A stretch of DNA of 24,812 nt from Cryomorphaceae bacterium (GCA_013911625.1 JACESW010000003.1:1-24812); one strand, 5' to 3'. Counted from the first letter of the stretch, positions 1-8,946 are shown. Translations and numbers: made by a program. Notes: a model not told the origin generated them from the letters alone.

Positions 1-700
1 CCCACGGCATTTTTCTGCGCTCAGCTCTGTCCTTTTTGACGATGTCCTCATAGGTTGAACCGTCGTGAAGCTCTATTTCCAGATATCTGCTCCCACCAAC
101 GGTTCGCATGATGCCTGAGGCTGCTGTAAGTACCTTGTGATTTCCCTTTTTATTCTCTTTGTGGTCGTAGATGTAAATGTCCCGGAGTAATTGTTCCTCG
201 TCGCCTTCTTTTTCGCCGATTTTAATGCTGTAACCTTCAAATCCATTGTAAAATATCCCTGGTGTGATATGAAACGCAGGTTTACTTTTTGAGATATTGA
301 CCAATAAACTTTGCCCTTTTAAATTGGCCACTGGAATGACATTGTTGTAGAAGAAAAAGGCACCTACAGCTATTAGAATGTTTAATATTATCAAGGAACG
401 TATACCACGAAATAGAGAGATGCCTGAACTCTTCATGGCGGCCATCTCGTAATGCTCGCCAAAGTTACCAAAGGTGAGTAGGGAGGCGAATAAAACACTT
501 ACTGGAAGGGCAAAAGGCACTACACTCGCTGCCCAATAGAACATAAGTTCAAGGATGGTATACCATTCAATCCCTTTACCAGCAAGATCGTCGATATATT
601 TCCAGACCATTTGCATCAAAAAGAAAAAAACCATGATCCCTACAGTAGGAATCAATGGTTTTATAAAGCTTCTTAAGACGTACAGGTCTAGTTTATTCAT
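1..700 (-). CDS. LptF/LptG (YjgP/YjgQ) family permease, C-terminus outside window
   Basis: About 233 residues of an open frame run off the left edge, so the C-terminal part is missing. The frame was translated by hand and has no stop or frameshift. The N-terminus (MNKLDLYVLRSF) is followed by a hydrophobic helix around residues 15-33. Two further membrane segments lie near residues 55-75 and 95-115, with a GEHYEMAAMKSSG loop between them. A soluble beta-rich part (LKGQSLLVNISKSKPAF, then a GIFYNGFEGYSIKIG stretch) begins after that. This is the layout of LptF/LptG, the inner-membrane subunits that pair with the LptB ATPase to extract lipopolysaccharide. Which of the two it is cannot be told from this fragment. 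It starts 2 bp after the lolA stop, so it is co-transcribed with ftsK and lolA. The family call is firm; the LPS role is family knowledge. Confidence 0.88.
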   Translation of the reverse strand, partial: MNKLDLYVLRSFIKPLIPTVGIMVFFFLMQMVWKYIDDLAGKGIEWYTILELMFYWAASVVPFALPVSVLFASLLTFGNFGEHYEMAAMKSSGISLFRGIRSLIILNILIAVGAFFFYNNVIPVANLKGQSLLVNISKSKPAFHITPGIFYNGFEGYSIKIGEKEGDEEQLLRDIYIYDHKENKKGNHKVLTAASGIMRTVGGSRYLEIELHDGSTYEDIVKKDRAERRKMPW

Positions 701-702
701 CT

Positions 703-1323
703 CTAAAGTCGGTAATACCCCGAGAATTCTGCACTGTTGATATCAAACATGGATGCATCTAGCGCTGTATTCACTTGGTAAGTATCTACCGTAAATATGT
801 TATTGGATCCGTTGTTGCCGAACTGAGTGTAGTTGTCAAGCAACATGGTATTCATATTTACGCCAATTAAAATTTCCTTTACTTCTTCGCTAGTAACGGG
901 TTTGAGTCGGATGTATTGTATGGTTTTGCCTTTTTCAGTGGCTCTTCCCGCCATTTTGTAGCTGTAACCGTTCTGATAATTTTTAAGGATATCCGCCGGT
1001 GCTAAGCTAGTTTCTTCATCCGTAGCGGCAACTTCAATTTCTTCGTCCTCCGGATAGATGAGATATGCTTTAGAACCGTCTGACAAAAACTCAAAGGCAT
1101 TTGTCTTTACCCGAACCTTTTGGCCAATAGCGAATAGTTCCCCGTTGGAACTGCGCTTTTTCATCCCACCATTACTAGGTACTTCAATAGTATTGGTAAA
1201 AGTGATGTGTTGCGTCTCTAGTGCTAGCGTACTTTCATACACCTGGTTCAACAACTTTTTAGCTTCCTCGTGACTTTGTCCCAAAGCAAATAAAGGAAGT
1301 AATAGTAGGGCGATAAATCTCAT
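703..1323 (-). CDS. lolA: LolA-like periplasmic outer-membrane lipoprotein carrier
   Basis: A 206-residue protein begins with a clean signal peptide (MRFIALLLLPLFALGQ) that has no lipobox cysteine, so it should be soluble in the periplasm. The mature part is a single beta-rich domain of about 190 residues typical of LolA, which shields the acyl chains of lipoproteins on their way to the outer membrane. An upstream in-frame ATG at 1341 would add MRKLRH and overlap ftsK by 8 bp. The start at 1323 is preferred because it gives a standard signal peptide and a 10-bp gap after ftsK. The LptF/LptG-type gene follows 2 bp after the stop. This ftsK-lolA-permease order is, from memory, common in Flavobacteriia. 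LolA sequences diverge strongly, so the call rests on size, signal peptide, fold pattern and neighbours together. Confidence 0.8.
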   Translation of the reverse strand: MRFIALLLLPLFALGQSHEEAKKLLNQVYESTLALETQHITFTNTIEVPSNGGMKKRSSNGELFAIGQKVRVKTNAFEFLSDGSKAYLIYPEDEEIEVAATDEETSLAPADILKNYQNGYSYKMAGRATEKGKTIQYIRLKPVTSEEVKEILIGVNMNTMLLDNYTQFGNNGSNNIFTVDTYQVNTALDASMFDINSAEFSGYYRL

Positions 1324-1333
1324 GTGGCGCAAT

Positions 1334-3757
1334 TTACGCATCTCCTTTCAATTTCTGTTCCAATGCGAACTCATCTGGAACTAAAACTTGTCTTGCCTTA
1401 GATCCTTCGAACGGACCTAGGATCCCAGCGGCTTCTAATTGGTCCACAATGCGTCCTGCTCTGTTGTAACCTAGCTTGAGTTTACGTTGAATCATAGAGG
1501 TGGATCCTTGCTGGGTTGCGACCACCAAACGCGCGGCATCTTCAAAGAGTACATCGCGGTCTGAAGGATCTATATCACCAACTCCACCGCCTTCTTCGCC
1601 GACATATTCCGGCAATTGATAGGCCGTAGGGTAGGCTTGCTGATTCCCAATAAAGTCACATATTTCCTCGACCTCCGGCGTATCTACAAAGGCACATTGG
1701 AGACGAATTAAATCGGATCCTTGAGAGAAAAGCATGTCTCCTTTACCAATGAGCTGATCTGCACCTCCTGCATCCAAAATGGTTCTTGAATCAATCTTCG
1801 AGGTGACTCGGAAAGCTGCGCGGGCTGGGAAGTTTGCTTTGATGATACCCGTGATTACATTTACTGATGGACGCTGAGTAGCAACGATTAAGTGAATACC
1901 AATAGCACGCGCAAGTTGCGCAAGACGGGCAATAGGCATCTCAACCTCCTTACCAGCGGTCATAATAAGATCGGCAAATTCATCGATCACTAGAACGATG
2001 TAAGGCAGGAAGCGGTGTCCCTCTTCAGGATTCAATCGGCGTGAAATGAACTTCGCATTGTATTCTTTGATGTTACGAACCATGGCTGATTTCAACAGTT
2101 CGTAACGATTGTCCATTTCAATACAGAGGCTGTTTAAGGTATTTACCACCTTGGTGGTATCTGTTATGATGGCCTCGTCTGAATCTGGAAGCACCGCGAG
2201 GTAATGACGTTCAATTTTGTTGTACAAGGTCAATTCCACCTTCTTTGGATCTACCAACACAAACTTGAGTTGAGACGGGTGTTTCTTGTACAATAAAGAC
2301 GTGAGGATGGCATTCAAACCAACAGACTTACCCTGACCTGTAGCACCGGCCATCAATAAGTGTGGCATCTTAGCGAGATCAAAGACAAAGTTTTCGTTGG
2401 TAATAGTACGCCCCATAGCCACTGGTAATTCCATATCCGCCTGTTGAAAGCGCTTGCTTGAAATGACCTGCTTCATGCTGACCATCTGAGGCTTGGCATT
2501 CGGTACTTCTATACCAATAGTTCCTTTACCTGGGATTGGGGCAATAATTCGAATTCCCAATGCCGCTAGACTCAAAGCAATGTCGTCTTCAAGATTTTTG
2601 ATCTTAGAAATACGAATACCTGCTGCTGGCACAATCTCATAGAGAGTCACCGTTGGACCAATAGTCGCTTTAATTTCCTTAATTTCAATGTTGTAGTTCC
2701 GTAAAGTATCTACAATGTTGTTTTTATTTTTCTCGATCTCTTCCTTGTCGAAGGTGATCTGACCGTCGCCGTACTGTTGAAGTAAATCAATGCCAGGAAG
2801 TCTGAATCTGCTCAAATCTAGGGTAGGGTCGTACTCTCCAAAATCCTTGACTTTTTGATTTATTTCCTTCTTGGTCGCCTCTTCTTCCTTGTGCACCTCG
2901 ACCTTCACATCGAACTCATCCGTTTTTTGAGCAGGATCATTTGAAACGAGAACTTCGCTAGTTTCAGGTTGTGGGGCCAATTCAACTTTTAAATCTTCCT
3001 CCGGCTCATCCTCAACCAACTCCGTTTTATAAGTAGGCTCTGGATCAGACTCCTCTTTATCAAAAGAAATAGTTTGTAGGGATTCTTCGTCTTCAGCCAT
3101 CACGCTGTCTACAGCAGCTTCATCGGGTGCTTCAGCATTGGTAGCTCTTGAAGGAAATTTCAACTGGCTTACCTTAAAAGCGGCAATAACATAAAGTGCG
3201 GCACAGCCTATCAATAATAGGTAAATGCCCACCGCGCCTAACTTTAGGCCTAATAGATGGGCAATATAGTATGCGGTGATACCTCCCAATACTGTCGGGT
3301 GGCTTGAAACAAGTGCAGAAATAAACACACTTATGAGCAGACCAGTAATGATGACGTGATTTAATAAACCAATCGGCTTGAATCTTCGAAACTCAAAAGC
3401 ATATCGCAATCCCATGGCAAAGACGTAAAAGGCTACCAAGAATCCCGCTACACCAAAACCACGAAGCATTAAAACCCAACCAATGCTGTGTCCAAGCGTT
3501 CCGAAGAGATTTCGGGCGACAAGGTCCTGCAGCGCTTCATTATTAGCAGTATTCAAACTAAAATCTGCGGACCAATTCCAGAGAAAACTCAATTGTGAGA
3601 AGAACAGAAAGGAGCCAATAAAAACGAGCATTACCCCCAAGAAGATTTTCGTTGTAGGGTCGTCAGATACTTCTTTTACTCCTAGGCTTGCCTGCTTGAT
3701 TGCTCCAACAAATTTAGGAGGATTGTTCTTTTTGGACGCGGTTTTTCTCTTGGCCAT
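1334..3757 (-). CDS. ftsK: DNA translocase FtsK/SpoIIIE
   Basis: An 807-residue ATP-driven DNA pump that clears chromosome ends through the closing septum. The N-terminus is basic and is followed by four or five hydrophobic segments between about residues 38 and 195. A very acidic linker spans about 205-300. The motor follows, with Walker A GATGQGKS at 471-478, Walker B VLVIDEFADL at 588-597, and ATQRPSVNVITG at about 627-638. A C-terminal winged-helix gamma domain (about 737-800, containing QRKLKLGYNRAGRIVDQLE) reads KOPS-like DNA signals in known homologues. Length and order fit Bacteroidota FtsK, and nothing is missing. It is the first gene of a minus-strand operon with lolA and the LptF/LptG-type permease. 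A TATTTTTG promoter element lies 21 bp upstream of the ATG. Confidence 0.97.
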   Translation of the reverse strand: MAKRKTASKKNNPPKFVGAIKQASLGVKEVSDDPTTKIFLGVMLVFIGSFLFFSQLSFLWNWSADFSLNTANNEALQDLVARNLFGTLGHSIGWVLMLRGFGVAGFLVAFYVFAMGLRYAFEFRRFKPIGLLNHVIITGLLISVFISALVSSHPTVLGGITAYYIAHLLGLKLGAVGIYLLLIGCAALYVIAAFKVSQLKFPSRATNAEAPDEAAVDSVMAEDEESLQTISFDKEESDPEPTYKTELVEDEPEEDLKVELAPQPETSEVLVSNDPAQKTDEFDVKVEVHKEEEATKKEINQKVKDFGEYDPTLDLSRFRLPGIDLLQQYGDGQITFDKEEIEKNKNNIVDTLRNYNIEIKEIKATIGPTVTLYEIVPAAGIRISKIKNLEDDIALSLAALGIRIIAPIPGKGTIGIEVPNAKPQMVSMKQVISSKRFQQADMELPVAMGRTITNENFVFDLAKMPHLLMAGATGQGKSVGLNAILTSLLYKKHPSQLKFVLVDPKKVELTLYNKIERHYLAVLPDSDEAIITDTTKVVNTLNSLCIEMDNRYELLKSAMVRNIKEYNAKFISRRLNPEEGHRFLPYIVLVIDEFADLIMTAGKEVEMPIARLAQLARAIGIHLIVATQRPSVNVITGIIKANFPARAAFRVTSKIDSRTILDAGGADQLIGKGDMLFSQGSDLIRLQCAFVDTPEVEEICDFIGNQQAYPTAYQLPEYVGEEGGGVGDIDPSDRDVLFEDAARLVVATQQGSTSMIQRKLKLGYNRAGRIVDQLEAAGILGPFEGSKARQVLVPDEFALEQKLKGDA

Positions 3758-3777
3758 AGTTTCAATTGTAGTACTAT

Positions 3778-3785
3778 CAAAAATA
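3778..3785 (-). promoter_or_regulatory. Candidate -7 promoter element for ftsK
   Basis: Read on the minus strand this is TATTTTTG, a full match to the Bacteroidota TAnnTTTG -7 element, 21 bp upstream of the ftsK ATG. No convincing TTG -33 element sits 17-23 bp further upstream, so the call rests on one box and its position. The 112-bp intergenic region is shared with a divergent promoter facing right. Confidence 0.5.
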
Positions 3786-3842
3786 ATTGGTTAGGCGTTA
3801 GTAAAAGCGGCTAGTTTCATAGCGTTATCAACACTTTTCATC

Positions 3843-3850
3843 TATTTTTG
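3843..3850 (+). promoter_or_regulatory. Candidate -7 promoter element for the eight-gene operon
   Basis: TATTTTTG matches TAnnTTTG exactly and lies 19 bp before the ATG of the first deiminase-like gene at 3870. That places transcription start at roughly 3856-3858, with a leader of about 12-14 nt. A -33 TTG is not evident. It is the only good promoter candidate before the tightly packed gene run from 3870 to 12763. Confidence 0.5.
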
Positions 3851-3869
3851 TCGTCCATTAACCCATCAC

Positions 3870-4790
3870 ATGCAAATACACCCAAATATTAAATCAGAGT
3901 ACGGAAGATTACGATCAGTAATGGTTGGAATTGCCCGTAAAATGGGCCCTAAACCAGCCATAGGAGATTGCTACGACGCCAGAAGTAGAGAAAGCGTAGA
4001 ATTAGGAACGTATCCAGAAGTGGAAGATTGCATAGTACAGATGAATTCTTTGGTGGAAAAGCTCGAGTCGCTCGAGGTGGAAGTGCTACGTCCAGATGTA
4101 CTCGATGCAACCAATCAGGTGTTCACAAGAGACATCGGTTTTATCATCGACGACCAATTCATTTTGCCAAACGTCATTAAAGATCGAGCAAGTGAGGCTA
4201 ATGCCATGGACGCGCTTCTAAGCAGAATACCTTCTGCAAATATCATTATGATGCCGAGCGGTTGCTATGCAGAAGGCGGTGATGTCATTGTGCATGAGCC
4301 TTTTGTCTTTGTGGGTGTAAGCAACGAGGAAACTTTCGATAAATATAAAACGGCAAGAACGAACACTGCAGGATTAGAGTACTTACAAGATGAATTTCCA
4401 GCCTATGATTTCAAAGGGTTTGAACTTCTAAAGAGTGATGTCGACCCCCGTAAAGGCTCACTTCATTTAGACTGTGCCTTTCAACCCTTGGGCGATGCAC
4501 TATTGCTCGCACCTCATCTTTTCAAGAATGCTGAAGATGTAATGTGGATTGAGTCTCAATTCGGCACGGATAGTATTTACTATTGTACCGAAGAGGAAGC
4601 TTACGATCTCCACACCAACGTATTTAGCATTGGGCCTAAAGAAGTATTGATTAGCGCTTCGGCAGGCAGATTGAAGAATTGGTTAGAAGAAAGAGACTAC
4701 ACGGTCCATTCAATTACTTACGATGAAGTTGTGAAGATGGGCGGTTCATTGCGCTGTAGTACGATGCCATTAGAACGCGAGGAATCATGA
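3870..4790 (+). CDS. Arginine deiminase/DDAH-like guanidino-modifying hydrolase
   Basis: A 306-residue cytosolic enzyme of the amidinotransferase/deiminase pentein superfamily, which attacks guanidino groups through a cysteine thiolate. Visible landmarks are FTRD (85-88), EGGD (135-138), the His of GSLHLDCAF (H199) and the nucleophile in GGSLRCSTMP (C296). These correspond to the acid, His and Cys core of the family, so it should be active. Likely substrates are arginine (giving citrulline and ammonia) or methylated arginine; sequence alone does not decide. It is about 100 residues shorter than classical ArcA deiminases, closer to DDAH and amidinotransferase lengths. Its stop overlaps the next gene's start (ATGA), and that gene is a second, different member of the same superfamily. 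There is no signal peptide. Confidence 0.82.
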   Translation: MQIHPNIKSEYGRLRSVMVGIARKMGPKPAIGDCYDARSRESVELGTYPEVEDCIVQMNSLVEKLESLEVEVLRPDVLDATNQVFTRDIGFIIDDQFILPNVIKDRASEANAMDALLSRIPSANIIMMPSGCYAEGGDVIVHEPFVFVGVSNEETFDKYKTARTNTAGLEYLQDEFPAYDFKGFELLKSDVDPRKGSLHLDCAFQPLGDALLLAPHLFKNAEDVMWIESQFGTDSIYYCTEEEAYDLHTNVFSIGPKEVLISASAGRLKNWLEERDYTVHSITYDEVVKMGGSLRCSTMPLEREES

Positions 4791-5728
4791 CGAAGAACGC
4801 TACAAATACCATTCTCATGGTTCGTCCTATTCGCTTCGGGATGAACCCTCAGACTGCTGTTGACAATTTCTACCAGCAGCAGGACGCTGCAACAGATGCA
4901 GCTCTTGACAATACCAAGGCACAAGCAGAATTTGATGTATTTGTTTCCAAACTGCGCGCTGTCGGGGTGGAGGTTTTGGTCGTTCAAGACGACGAGCAGC
5001 CGCATACACCCGATAGCGTATTCCCAAACAACTGGATAAGTATGCACGAGGACGGCTGCGTTGTGCTCTATCCAATGAAAGCGGAGAATAGGAGGTTAGA
5101 GCGTCGCTCTGATATTGAAGACGTGCTCACCAAAGCGGGTTTTGTCATTGGTGAAGTATTGGATGTATCAGATGCTGAAGAGCAAGGGACTTTCTTGGAA
5201 GGAACGGGTTGTATCATTTTTGATCACGATCAAAAAATCGCCTATATGGCTCGTAGTCAGCGTGCTGACGAGCATTTATTTGAGGAAATTTGTGGCCGAT
5301 TCGAGTACCAGCCCGTAGTCTTTAGCGCCTTCCAAGACACTCCTGAAGGCCGCCAGCCCATCTACCATACCAATGTGCTCATGTGTATGACGGATAAATA
5401 CGCGGTCCTATGTCTGGATGCTATAGATGATCTGGAAGAGCGCAGGATGGTCACCGATACGATAAGGCACAGTGGAAAAGAAGTCTTAGAGATCTCAGAA
5501 GTTCAGAAACACCAGTTCGGTGGAAATATGCTTTTGGTGAAGGGAGGTGGAGATGCCTTACATTTGGTCATGAGTACAAGTGCATTCAATTGCCTGACTA
5601 CTGAACAGAAAGCGCTCATAGAGGGCTACCATAATATCCTTCATACGGATCTTACTACAATAGAAACTCTTGGCGGGGGAAGTGCTAGATGCATGCTCGC
5701 TGAAATATATTTGCCAAAACAACCTTAG
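4787..5728 (+). CDS. ctlX: CtlX-like citrulline hydrolase (pentein/deiminase superfamily)
   Basis: A 313-residue protein with the arrangement of the family now annotated as citrulline utilisation hydrolase CtlX: DSVFPNNW (76-83), LEGTG (137-141), YHTNVLM (193-199, His 194) and the nucleophile in GGGSARCMLAEI (Cys 302). The expected reaction is citrulline plus water giving ornithine, CO2 and ammonia. The activity comes from the family name as remembered and is not provable here. The gene overlaps the preceding deiminase-like gene by 4 bp, which implies translational coupling, and argS starts 3 bp after its stop. The two enzymes are clearly not recent duplicates, since their motifs differ around the acid and the cysteine. 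Together they would convert arginine to ornithine without the ATP yield of the carbamoyl-phosphate route. Alternative: an arginine deiminase-related protein of another specificity. Confidence 0.8.
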   Translation: MTKNATNTILMVRPIRFGMNPQTAVDNFYQQQDAATDAALDNTKAQAEFDVFVSKLRAVGVEVLVVQDDEQPHTPDSVFPNNWISMHEDGCVVLYPMKAENRRLERRSDIEDVLTKAGFVIGEVLDVSDAEEQGTFLEGTGCIIFDHDQKIAYMARSQRADEHLFEEICGRFEYQPVVFSAFQDTPEGRQPIYHTNVLMCMTDKYAVLCLDAIDDLEERRMVTDTIRHSGKEVLEISEVQKHQFGGNMLLVKGGGDALHLVMSTSAFNCLTTEQKALIEGYHNILHTDLTTIETLGGGSARCMLAEIYLPKQP

Positions 5729-5731
5729 CTC

Positions 5732-7486
5732 ATGAGCTTACAACAAAACATAGGGTCAGTAATTCAAGAACTGTATGGGGTGGAAGCCTCCGTAGAATTA
5801 CAAGAAACCAGAAAGGAATTTGAAGGCGACCTCACATTGGTCGTTTTTCCGTTTGTAAGAGCCGCTAAAAAAGCACCAGAAATGGTGGCCAATGAGATTG
5901 GAGAAAAGCTCCTAGAAACCGGTGTCGTTACCGCATTTAATGTGGTTAAGGGTTTCCTAAATCTAAGTTTAGATAGGGTTGGTTATATTTCTGATTTTGA
6001 ATCGTTTGTAAGCTCCGAAAACCTAGGTCTGCCATCGCCAACAAGCAAAGGTAAATACATCGTTGAATACAGCTCTCCTAACACCAACAAACCTTTGCAC
6101 CTCGGCCACATCAGGAATAACCTCTTGGGGTATTCGGTAAGCCAGATTTTGAAGGCAAACGGTGTGGATGTTGTCAAGGTTCAAATCATAAATGATCGAG
6201 GGATTCACATCTGTAAGTCGATGCTGGCTTGGCAAGAGTACGGCGAGGGTGAGACTCCTCAGAGCAGTGGGCTCAAAGGCGATCATCTCGTGGGTAAATA
6301 CTACGTGAAGTTTGACCAAGTGTACAAGGCGGAAATCAAGGAATTGGTTGCTGGCGGTATGTCTGAAGAATTGGCCAAGAAGCAAGCTCCTTCGCTTCTA
6401 AGAGCCCAAGAAATGCTGCTAAAATGGGAGCAGGGCGATGAGGAAGTGGTGGACCTATGGAAAACCATGAACGGGTGGGTATACGACGGTTTTAATACCA
6501 CCTACACGAAACTCGGGGTAGATTTTGATAAGAATTACTACGAAAGCAATACCTACGTTCTTGGCAAGGATGATGTGATGAAGGGCCTTGAAAAAGGGGT
6601 GTTTTATCAAAAAGAAGACGGTTCCGTCTGGATTGACCTAGAAGATGAAGGGTTGGATCACAAGCTTGTTCTACGAAGCGACGGAACCTCGGTGTACATG
6701 ACCCAAGATATCGGAACCGCCATTCAACGATTTGTCGATTTTGATGCCGAGGGTATGACCTACGTAGTGGGGAATGAGCAAGACTACCACTTCAAGGTAC
6801 TGTTCATCATCTTAAAGCGTTTGGGCTACAGCTGGGCAGATAAGCTGCATCACTTGAGCTATGGGATGGTTGATTTGCCAACGGGTAAAATGAAGTCTCG
6901 CGAAGGAACAGTAGTTGATGCGGACGATCTTATTGATAGCATGGTGGCGGATGCAGCTTCCATTTCTATTGAGTTGGGCAAACTAGACGGTCTCAGTGAA
7001 GATGAGCAAATGCAGTTGTTTACCACGCTAGGACTGGGTGCCTTGAAATACTTTATCCTCAAGGTTGATCCGAAGAAGCGTATGCTATTCAATCCGGCCG
7101 ATAGTATTGATTTCAATGGACACACAGGGCCTTTCATTCAGTACACCTATGCTCGCATTCAGAGTTTACAGCGCAAAGCAGATGGTGCTTACAATGAATC
7201 TTGGTCCGACATTACTCCAAATGAAGATGAAGTGACTTTGATCAAGGCTATCCTAGATTTCCCAGATATTGTGAATAAGTCGGCGGCGAACTTGAGTCCT
7301 GCAGTCCTAGCGAATTACACGTACGAGTTGGTGAAGAAGTACAATGGCTTCTATCAAAACAACAGCATCCTTCGTGCAGAGAATGATAAAACCATCACCT
7401 TCCGTTTGGCGTTAAGTAAAGCAGTAGGAGAGGTAGTTAAAGAATCCATGAATTGCTTGGGCATCCAAGTACCGAATAGAATGTAA
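5732..7486 (+). CDS. argS: Arginyl-tRNA synthetase
   Basis: A 584-residue class I synthetase that charges tRNA-Arg. The N-terminal additional domain covers about residues 1-100. The catalytic Rossmann domain starts with SSPNTNKPLHLGHIRNN, with the HIGH-equivalent HLGH at 123-126. The second signature is the degenerate KMKSREGT (386-393), which is normal for this enzyme. The C-terminal part (about 450-584) is the helical anticodon-binding DALR domain ending in CLGIQVPNRM. The length is standard. It begins 3 bp after the ctlX-like gene and ends 1 bp before pepD. It therefore shares a transcript with two arginine/citrulline-hydrolysing enzymes, which could tie free arginine turnover to charging capacity. 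Confidence 0.97.
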   Translation: MSLQQNIGSVIQELYGVEASVELQETRKEFEGDLTLVVFPFVRAAKKAPEMVANEIGEKLLETGVVTAFNVVKGFLNLSLDRVGYISDFESFVSSENLGLPSPTSKGKYIVEYSSPNTNKPLHLGHIRNNLLGYSVSQILKANGVDVVKVQIINDRGIHICKSMLAWQEYGEGETPQSSGLKGDHLVGKYYVKFDQVYKAEIKELVAGGMSEELAKKQAPSLLRAQEMLLKWEQGDEEVVDLWKTMNGWVYDGFNTTYTKLGVDFDKNYYESNTYVLGKDDVMKGLEKGVFYQKEDGSVWIDLEDEGLDHKLVLRSDGTSVYMTQDIGTAIQRFVDFDAEGMTYVVGNEQDYHFKVLFIILKRLGYSWADKLHHLSYGMVDLPTGKMKSREGTVVDADDLIDSMVADAASISIELGKLDGLSEDEQMQLFTTLGLGALKYFILKVDPKKRMLFNPADSIDFNGHTGPFIQYTYARIQSLQRKADGAYNESWSDITPNEDEVTLIKAILDFPDIVNKSAANLSPAVLANYTYELVKKYNGFYQNNSILRAENDKTITFRLALSKAVGEVVKESMNCLGIQVPNRM

Positions 7487-7487
7487 T

Positions 7488-8945
7488 ATGAGTAGTGAAG
7501 TAAGAGGCCTTGAGCCACAATCCGTTTGGAACCATTTTGCAGATTTGAATGCTGTACCACGTCCTTCTAAAAAGGAAGAGCGTGTTATCCAGTTCATGGT
7601 CGATTTTGGTAATTCCTTGGGCCTACCTACTGAAGTAGATCACATCGGAAATGTATTTATCCGTAAACCTGCCACAGCGGGTATGGATGATCGTACACCT
7701 ATAGTGCTTCAGGCACACCTTGATATGGTGCACCAAAAAAATAACGATACAGACTTTGACTTCGATACTCAAGGCATTGACATGTATGTTGATGGTGATT
7801 GGGTAAAAGCACGTGGAACAACCTTGGGTGCTGATAACGGTATGGGCGTAGCTTATATCATGGCTGTATTGAGTTCTACAGATATTCCACATCCAGCTAT
7901 AGATGCCTTGTTTACCATTGATGAAGAGACGGGTATGACGGGTGCTCTTGAGCTAAAAGGCGGTATGCTGAATGGGAAGATTCTCTTAAACATTGATACT
8001 GAGGACGACGATGAATTAACCATTGGTTGTGCGGGAGGTATTGATATCAACGCCACTCGTAAGGTGAATATGGAGCCTTCTCCTGAAGATGCTACTGCAT
8101 TCGAGCTTGTAATTCGTGGATTGAGCGGAGGACACAGTGGTATGGATATCCACAAAGGCCTAGGTAATGCCAATAAGTTGATGAATAGAGTCCTTGACCG
8201 GCTTGGAGAGACAGTTCGTTTAGCTTCTTTAGACGGTGGCGGTCTTCGCAATGCAATACCTCGTGAGAGCGTAGCGGTTGTAGTTGCTCCAAATACTCAA
8301 ATAGATGCTTTTGAGAACATTTTGAGCGTGGTTGGTGCTGAGCTAATTGCCGAACACGGTACGACGGATCCTAATCTTGAATTGGCTTGGGAAGAAATAG
8401 ATGACCCACTAGAGGTCGTTAGTGAGGAATTCCAAAGTGCTTTAATTACTGCGTTGTACGCCAACCCAAATGGCATTTACCGCATGTCACCAGATATTGA
8501 GGGACTTGTCCAAACCTCGAACAACACGGCGCGTGTTCTTTTGAAGGACGGCGAGCTAACCATCCTTTGTTTGACGCGTAGTTCAGTGGAGAGTGAGAAG
8601 ATGGACTTAGCACGTGCAATTGCGCGAAACTTTGAATCCATTGGCTGCGTTGTAGATTGCACGGGCTCTTACCCAGGTTGGACGCCTAATCCAAAGAGCG
8701 CCATTCTAACAACGATGACGGATTTGTACTGTAAGCTCTTTAACGGAGAGCCACGCGTAAATGCCTGTCATGCCGGTTTGGAGTGTGGTATTCTTGGAAC
8801 CAATTACCCTGAAATGGAGTTGATTTCATTTGGGCCAAACATTCGTGGTGCGCATAGTCCGGATGAAAAAACGCAAATTTCATCCGTGAAAAAGAGCTGG
8901 GATTTTTTCCTAGCAACATTAGAAAACATTCCAAACGTAGACTGA
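7488..8945 (+). CDS. pepD: Aminoacyl-histidine dipeptidase PepD (M20 metallopeptidase)
   Basis: A 485-residue cytosolic non-specific dipeptidase, matching the family's usual length. Zinc ligands and catalytic residues are visible: QAHLDMV (H77, D79), GADNGMG (D116), the DEETGMTGA pair (E146, E147) and IDTEDDDE further on. A lid or dimerisation domain covers roughly 190-385. The C-terminal half returns to the catalytic fold with a late zinc-ligand stretch, GPNIRGAHSPDEK. It is expected to release amino acids from dipeptides such as Xaa-His. Only one base separates it from argS upstream and one from ffh downstream, so all three are read on one transcript. It has no signal peptide. Confidence 0.95.
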   Translation: MSSEVRGLEPQSVWNHFADLNAVPRPSKKEERVIQFMVDFGNSLGLPTEVDHIGNVFIRKPATAGMDDRTPIVLQAHLDMVHQKNNDTDFDFDTQGIDMYVDGDWVKARGTTLGADNGMGVAYIMAVLSSTDIPHPAIDALFTIDEETGMTGALELKGGMLNGKILLNIDTEDDDELTIGCAGGIDINATRKVNMEPSPEDATAFELVIRGLSGGHSGMDIHKGLGNANKLMNRVLDRLGETVRLASLDGGGLRNAIPRESVAVVVAPNTQIDAFENILSVVGAELIAEHGTTDPNLELAWEEIDDPLEVVSEEFQSALITALYANPNGIYRMSPDIEGLVQTSNNTARVLLKDGELTILCLTRSSVESEKMDLARAIARNFESIGCVVDCTGSYPGWTPNPKSAILTTMTDLYCKLFNGEPRVNACHAGLECGILGTNYPEMELISFGPNIRGAHSPDEKTQISSVKKSWDFFLATLENIPNVD

Positions 8946-8946
8946 T

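Noticed and set aside
3483..3794. A plus-strand frame opposite the ftsK start
   Set aside because: It overlaps the ftsK membrane region antisense and crosses the ftsK promoter; a shadow of hydrophobic codons.
4718..5075. Two long minus-strand open frames (109 and 82 residues) inside the start of the ctlX-like gene
   Set aside because: They lie antisense to a well-supported enzyme gene, show no family motif, and are low-complexity in the way shadow frames are.
6023..6385. A 120-residue antisense frame inside argS
   Set aside because: It falls wholly within the argS catalytic domain and has no recognisable domain, promoter or ribosome-binding context.
7853..8251. A 132-residue antisense frame in pepD, rich in Pro and Ser
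   Set aside because: The composition is what the complement of the pepD codons gives; there is no independent evidence.
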